From assembly GCA_946902875.1 (NCBI GenBank), contig OX336354.1, forward strand, positions 10,575,247 to 10,639,246: a DNA stretch of 64,000 nt. Direction: 5' to 3'. The notes under the pieces are model-generated. The model saw only the letters and a program-made list of their open reading frames with translations, searched no databases and had not been told where the DNA came from. The DNA is from Nematopogon swammerdamellus. Its lineage: Eukaryota; Arthropoda; Insecta; Lepidoptera; Adelidae. The position numbers and the translations under genes are program-made. Below, in pieces: positions 57,966 to 64,000 of the stretch. How positions within the stretch are numbered: the stretch's first letter is position 1; every line of letters starts with the position of its first letter.

Positions 57966-59240
57966 TACGGAGTAATAAGACACAACTACAACATAACTAA
58001 GTAGTCTACTCAGACATGTATCCACTGCGGCCGAACGTCTGCACTGTCTAGTATGAAGTAAGCCAACCGGTACTTACTTGCGGCGCGCCGGCCACGCCTT
58101 CTTTTCCTCTCTAACCAACTCAAGTGTGTGCGCACCACAAGTGCTCCGCGCATTTGATCTCCGCCCATACCAGTCGAATGTCACGAAAATCATCAAGCTA
58201 AAAAATACATAAATTCCTATTATTGTCCTATCACTTTATAAATATATATATTTTTTAATTAAATACTAACAACTTTTTGTTGCTTTATTTTTATGTAAAA
58301 CACATATTTTATTAATAAAAATAACAAAGCACATTTATTAATGAAATATTACATCGGGGCGAAATATTTTATTAATAAATGTGCTTAGTTATTTATATTA
58401 TTGTCCTATATGACTTAAAGATAAAAGAAACCCACTTAAAGCATATTTTATCTAATCAACTCCTCAAATCTGTAGGCCCAAAATGGACGGGGGAATGTCG
58501 CCAGGGGTTTGGCCACCATGCCCAGCGAAGTCTTGGAAGATCTTTTTTTTTCGGCTTCTAATTGGGTTTTATTAAGGTTCTGATTTAGATTTAGTTAATT
58601 TAGTTTTTAATTTAATATTATTATGTCGGTTTAATTATTTTTATTTTTGATAACAATAAATAATTTACACTTTGTAAATGGTAAATTATAACTCGGATAT
58701 AAAAAAACTCACTAAAATGTTTTTGTATGGGAATTTCGTAACACTAGTCTTTTCACTAATAAATAAATCAGCGCGGTAGTTTACTGGTTCTTTATGTTCT
58801 GTGACACCAACACACGCGCACGCAGGGCATTGTTCGTGCGTGGGCGGGCGGCGCGCGCGCGGGGCGTGGTTGGGCGTGAGACTAGTAAAAGAACAACACT
58901 ATTCATGTCGCTGTTGACTTCCGATAGCGCTTGATGTCTGATGATCATATACGAATAGCTAGCAACCTTGACAGGCGCTCATTATCTTTATTTGGGTTTT
59001 AACGTATTCATTTGCATGGTATTGTGCTTCCCTTTAATGTTTTTATTTTTTTATTTTCATGAATTTTTCCTCTAGACATACTAGCAAACCAAAAACATAT
59101 TTAAAACGATACGCGAGCCAATGCGACGGAAGTAACCTCGTATATACCTACTTCAGAAAGTAAGTGAACAAAGTTGAATAAAAAAAATCTAATTTGTCAT
59201 CATATCCAACTTTAATGCGATTTAATGAGTAACGATATGA
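57966..59240. other. no gene recognised
   Basis: AT-rich, with the hairpin above and a short CpG-rich patch at 58810-58880. Confidence 0.5.
58326..58388. repeat. AT-rich hairpin
   Basis: AGCACATTTATTAATGAAAT is inverted as the segment ending AATAAATGTGCT, around ACATCGGGGCG. Confidence 0.65.
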
Positions 59241-59480
59241 CTCCCTTCTTATATTACTAGGTGGTAAGGTTTAACCCGCCCGGGTTGGTACCACCGCAGT
59301 GAATCAAAGGTCGGTCGAAACGGCTATGTAAATAGTTTGTGTTTTCCGTCCAGTTCAGTGCAGCCGGCATGACCGAAGGGAACCACTGACGTGGCACCAA
59401 GTTCAGCCGGTGTAATGGGCTGACATCACAGATGTTGTAGGTGATGTAGCCAACAGTGACAGTTTCCATAAAAAAAAAAC
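59241..59480 (+). mobile_element. tRNA/5S composite SINE, head missing
   Basis: TACTAGGTGGTAAGG-like start (ATTACTAGGTGGTAAGGTTT) to GACAGTTTCCATAAAAAAAA. Confidence 0.8.
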
Positions 59481-60109
59481 TATAATTTATTTTATACTCT
59501 ATATATACTTGTATTATTCAACTGCCACATTGGAACGTTGTTACAATAAATACGTTGATTTAAATCAACCTTATATTTGTGTACATCAATTCTTATAAAC
59601 AATACCTTAAGCTATTTTGACACAAAATTATCATGGAAGCAAGTTATGTGTACTCTGTTGATATAAAAATGCATTGTTTACGAACTGTACATGCATATAT
59701 TTAACTGCGGGCTGAAAAAGAATTAATTTCGAGGTACGATTTATCCGAGCGTATTTATTTTTAATCCGAGCGCTTTTTAGCTATGTGTTCGGTCATAGTC
59801 AAAGAATTTTAAATCATAGAACTGCTATCATAATACATTGTCATTCAAGTTATAAAAATACTTGTTAACTAAAAACTGAAATATATAAAATATGACAAAA
59901 AATTAAGACTTAAAAAGCTAAATTAATATAAAATATGACGACGAGACGTGGGCATCGTTCCGAGGTACGCTGCGCTGGCGGCGTTTCATCGCGTTTCACC
60001 ATACATTTCATACAATTTACTTTCATCGCCAATATAATCTACAAATGAAGACAATTCGCATCGGTTCTTAACCACGCCTGCTGACAAAGATAGGTGAGGA
60101 GATAGAGGC

Positions 60110-60528
60110 GAATTGGTACCACCGCATAATGAAAAGGACGCGCAAGGACGGTTGAAGCGGCTATGTAGCCGACTGGGTTGGTACCACCGTACTGGATGTA
60201 AGATGGCCGCATAACAGCCGCGGCTGTGTTCTCATCTAGTCCAGTATAGCCAGCACAGGGAAGTCTCCGGTATGGCACCTGCCTTCTCGGAGGTGATATT
60301 GGCTTGTCGGAGTATGTGCTTTGGCCCCTCCGACTAAGCCACTCATACCGGATAACATAAAAAAATATAATAAAAAAAATTAAATAGTTCGTGTTTTCAG
60401 TCCAGTTCAGTGTAGCCGGCACGATCGAAGGGAAGCACTGACATGGTACCTAGTTCACCAAGATGTTATGGGCTTCACGGATGTTGTAGGTTATGTAGCC
60501 AACCGTGTCAGTTTCCATAAAAAAAATA
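60110..60528 (+). mobile_element. tRNA/5S composite SINE split by a nested insertion
   Basis: The left part (60110-60167) ends GCGGCTATGTA. The right part resumes near 60381 with AAATAGTTCGTGTTTTCAGT and runs to CCATAAAAAAA. In intact copies these join as GGCTATGTAAATAGTTTGTG. The insert is a family B SINE. Confidence 0.82.
60166..60380 (+). mobile_element. SINE-like family B nested in another SINE
   Basis: GTAGCCGACTGGGTTGGTAC to CCACTCATACCGGATAACAT followed by an A-rich tail. Same strand as the host SINE; the younger of the two. Confidence 0.83.
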
Positions 60529-61620
60529 TAGGTTTTTTATTGTTTTGGTGTACTGCACACCATTCTATATGGCTTTTGTTCTGCTCGTCGAGCTTATGCC
60601 TCTTCTATAGTTTCAAATTGTGAGGGCATAACAAATAGTCGACATAACATTCAGTAGGCATGTGTGTAAAATCGACTATTTTATTTAATGCTGCGGTTGG
60701 CTGGAAAAGCTACGGATTATGTGACTTCGTAATAATCGGCTTTTTTTTCAAATTTCTATTTTTGTACGCTACTTATATCTACTCTATTTACTATTTATCT
60801 GACCATCTGTCTATGAAAATAAGACGGTGTCTGTCTGGCTGTCGTGATTAAACATAGTGTCTAGGGACCTGAAATTTTGCATAGGAGTATGTCGCATGAC
60901 GCGTGCGAAGCCACCGGCGAAATTTGAAAATTATGAAAACTGAAATACGTTTTGGAATTTGGAGTATTTGTAAAAAAACTTTAACAGAACACGCGTTGAA
61001 GTCTTTTATATGGAATGCATATAGATTTATTGCTGTTGAGTTTTATATAAGTTAGTTTATTAGTTTTATATCGCTCTCGATTATTAAACTTCGAAAACAT
61101 CAAAATCGCCTTTAGAACTCGCCTCTTGCGTAATTAGAGTTGTCTTCGTGGTTTGGTGATTACAGTGTATAGTTTGGTGATTACAGAAAACACGAGTAGT
61201 TTATTGCTCCAAAAACATTTTACAGAAACAAGCACAAATTAATATTTACAAGACGTGCGAAGGCGTACTTATCCCTTACAGATATTTCTTGCAGTCAATC
61301 TTGGAATATTTTAGAGTCGATTAATATAGTGAAATATGTTTGAAAATTTAAAATCAAAAAGTTAATAATAATTATGGACTAATTATATAGTTTTGTTCAT
61401 TCGTATTTAAGTTGTATCGTCGAAAGAAAACGTAGAGTTATATTTTAATACAATACTAAGTAGTTTGTTTTGAGAATTTTGAGTATTTACATAAACAGAA
61501 ACATGTCAAAACAAGTTCACATGTCCCGTCATAATGTACAGAGAACATTAAGAAAAATCAATACAGCGGCATCCTAGAACGATCAACTTTAAAAAAGTTT
61601 GGGAAAACTTTTTTTTTTTC
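60529..61620. other. no gene recognised
   Basis: AT-rich, only chance ORFs. A GCGAAGCCACCGGCG word lies near 60905. Confidence 0.5.
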
Positions 61621-61626
61621 TTTTTA

Positions 61627-61739
61627 TTCTGAAGCTAAATAACAGTAAGTATGATAAGTAAGTATAATATAAATACAATTTTTTCTGAAGCTAAATAACA
61701 GTAAGTATGATAAGTAAGTATAATATAAATACAATTTTA
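61627..61739 (+). repeat. 56-bp tandem duplication
   Basis: TTCTGAAGCTAAATAACAGT starts at about 61627 and 61683. The two copies appear identical. Confidence 0.93.
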
Positions 61740-61788
61740 TTTACTACACACAATTAAGTACTAAACAGATGTTATTCTGTATACAGAA

Positions 61789-61828
61789 TGTGACGCCCTT
61801 AATACATATATGTATTAAGGGCGTCACA
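61789..61828. repeat. 40-bp perfect palindrome
   Basis: TGTGACGCCCTTAATACATA is followed immediately by its exact reverse complement, with no loop. A second 10-bp palindrome CTGTATACAG precedes it at 61777-61786. Confidence 0.93.
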
Positions 61829-63377
61829 GACGATGAAGATATTATAATATTTTATCTTAAGATGCCATAGGATTAAATATTATGGTACCTTCATGTCGTG
61901 GTATATACGTGGTGATACACGGACAAGATATGTTAATATTTTATGAAACTATATATACTTATAAGAGGCTACTAACCGGGTTATCAGTACAACAGGATTG
62001 ATGCAGACCTATGAAAAGTGAAAGGTGAGTATAGATGGATAATGTTCTAGTTCTTCAGTCTACCTACAGGATCATCTCTAGCACGACATGTTGCGAGCGA
62101 TATCTACTGGTGTGTATCTACAAAGATGTCCCGCGGCAGGTTCCAAGTTGTTCCCCGTAACCGCAGTAGTCCCGAGATATGTCCCGTAACATTTGCTCCC
62201 GAGTGAATGCGAGGATTTTTGTAATTTCAATTTAAATTTAAACTCTCAAATACATAAAGATTAATTTATTTGAACACCACAAGTAAATAGGGGCTAGACA
62301 GTGATGTGAAGTACATAGGTGCATCCGACAGGGGGAGCGAGGCCAGGTGACGAGTCGGTTCAACCCTCGGGCGGGCGCGGGGTCTGGCAGACCCTCCTTA
62401 TTATTATTTGTATCTGTTTTTGAATTGGTTAAAACGGCGGGGAGACAGTTTAATTGTGACGATAAACGGTAGCCATTTTGGAAAATTTCATCCGGTTTTG
62501 GAGTGACAGTTAAATACATGATGTAATAAACTAAATTTTAATCAAAACTAAAACTAAAAAATACTCGGCTAGATAATACGAGAAAATATTCGTCTATCAC
62601 CAAGATGTCCTTTGTTTACAATAAAAAAACCTTCTGTAGATAAGTTTTCTTGCCCATTCTTTCTCGCCAAGCTAATGGATTTGGTGGAAACAACCTAAAC
62701 TTTGGTACGAAGGTGCTAAACTGGATACATAATTTTTCTCAGTTACCTATATCAATTGGGCCAATGCAAAACTGAAATCGTTCAAATAATATTGTACAAA
62801 TTGCTAAACATTCTAAATGTTAAAATTTAATTCACGTTTATAGTTTTTTTTCAGCAAATGCAACCGTTGCTATGGCACTTACTATAGAAAATACGTTGGA
62901 ATAATAGAACGTCGAGTTTCATGATTTATGTCACACTGAGCCACGCCCCCACACACTCCATACAAAGCGATAATAAAGACGGTTATTTATAGGAAATATT
63001 TCTGCATTTGTGATGTGCGTTTGTGCCACTTTAACTTTGAATGTGTTTGAAAGTTTTATAGGTTGCAATAAATAAATTCCTAAATATTATGTAAAAAAGT
63101 ACGCTCTATTTATCTATTTTTAATAGGTTATATAACATTATTATATTGTATTTTATTAATTTCCTGTCCTAATATCTGCACTACCCTTGCCTCTATTCTT
63201 CTTCAATTACTTACTCTCATCAAAGTCATCACCCAAAGGTTGACTGGAAGAAATCATGTATACTGATAAGTCTGCCTTTTACGCGCTATTGTTCTTTTGT
63301 TTCTCTGTTTACTATTGTTCTTCTGTATGATTGTTTGTTATTGTTTGCTGTGCAATAAAGAACCTTTATCTGAAAAA
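61829..63377. other. no gene recognised
   Basis: AT-rich filler. A GC-richer patch near 62320-62395 gives a chance ORF. Confidence 0.5.
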
Positions 63378-63600
63378 CCGGTCAAGTGCGAGTCAGACTC
63401 GCGCACCGAGGTTTTCTTAATTAATTAATTTTTTTTAATTATAGAATTTTCACTATATTATACGCACCAAGTTTTAGGCTTGTATGTATAACCGTTTTTA
63501 CGATAGAAAAAAACAAACAAACAAACCGTCAAGTGCGAGTCCAACTCGCGTCTCAAGAGGATTGCGTACCATTCCATTTTCAGTGAAAACTTTTCGTTTT
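63378..63600 (+). repeat. dispersed repeat E, two start fragments
   Basis: GGTCAAGTGCGAGTCAGACT at 63380 and GTCAAGTGCGAGTCCAACTC at 63527, each with CTCGCG following. Partial copies. Confidence 0.65.
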
Positions 63601-64000
63601 CATAGGATTTTAGTTTAGCTAAATGACCTTCTGCCGTGTAAAAATAATAAAAAATTGTAAGCGACCTACCTATTTAAACTCTTCTCGCACTATTCAGACG
63701 TAGAGAAATGTGGTAATAAGTACTAAGGTTTATTCCCGCGTGTTGCAAGGATCTATGTACAAATGAATTTGCACTTTTAAATCTGAATGTAGCTACAACA
63801 TTTCAAGTTAAAACATTAATGCATTTATTCCAGCTTTGACCCACTTAGGCTAAGCGGTTAGTATGCCTAGGTACATACATAAATACACGTGAAAGTCGAA
63901 GACTATGTTAGCACAATGTTAGGTCTTGAACCAAGTAGGTAATTTGCTGGAAACCGCGCGATGTCAAGTAGGCAATGCTGGAATACTGCCAGTGGAGGGT
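63601..64000. other. no gene recognised
   Basis: AT-rich DNA to the window end. Confidence 0.5.

Overview
This window is nuclear DNA of an insect, almost certainly a moth or butterfly. It is AT-rich, saturated with retroelement fragments and short repeats of lepidopteran style, and contains three well-conserved exons of one eukaryotic gene separated by very long introns. There are no operons and no prokaryotic features. Nearly every open frame longer than 60 codons outside the three exons and the retroelements looks like chance.

The host gene runs on the minus strand and is a Pax6-class gene best matched to twin of eyeless (toy). Exon A (53092-52867) and exon B (45732-45552) carry almost all of the paired domain. 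Exon C (16301-16073) finishes the paired domain and starts the linker. Splice sites, phases and protein sequence all agree. The exons for the N-terminus or 5'UTR (above 53092) and for the homeodomain and C-terminus (below 16073) were not found and should lie outside the window. The visible introns are about 29.3 kb and 7.1 kb, with at least 16.1 kb and 10.9 kb at the two edges.

The large intron holds a young BEL/Pao LTR retrotransposon (17225-22773, same strand as toy). Its two 444-bp LTRs look identical by eye and it has a 5-bp target duplication (ATATT), an intact gag, RNase H and integrase, but no reverse transcriptase. The introns also hold fossil pieces of at least three non-LTR families. 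There are about 15 copies of a composite SINE whose head has a tRNA-like A box, then a 5S-rRNA-like control region, then a tRNA-like B box. Other contents are further SINE-like families, several foldback MITEs, minisatellites, a 3 x 191-bp satellite, an AB/A'B' segmental duplication, and a 1.7-kb inverted array of about 68-bp units.

The most unusual local structure is a 147-bp tandem repeat beside toy exon A. It repeats the exon's 3' end together with its splice donor, giving three successive intact donors. A SINE lies only 48 bp from the acceptor of exon B, and the BEL LTR has a strong splice donor about 1 kb upstream of exon C. Together these suggest that toy splicing in this species has been exposed to recent repeat activity.
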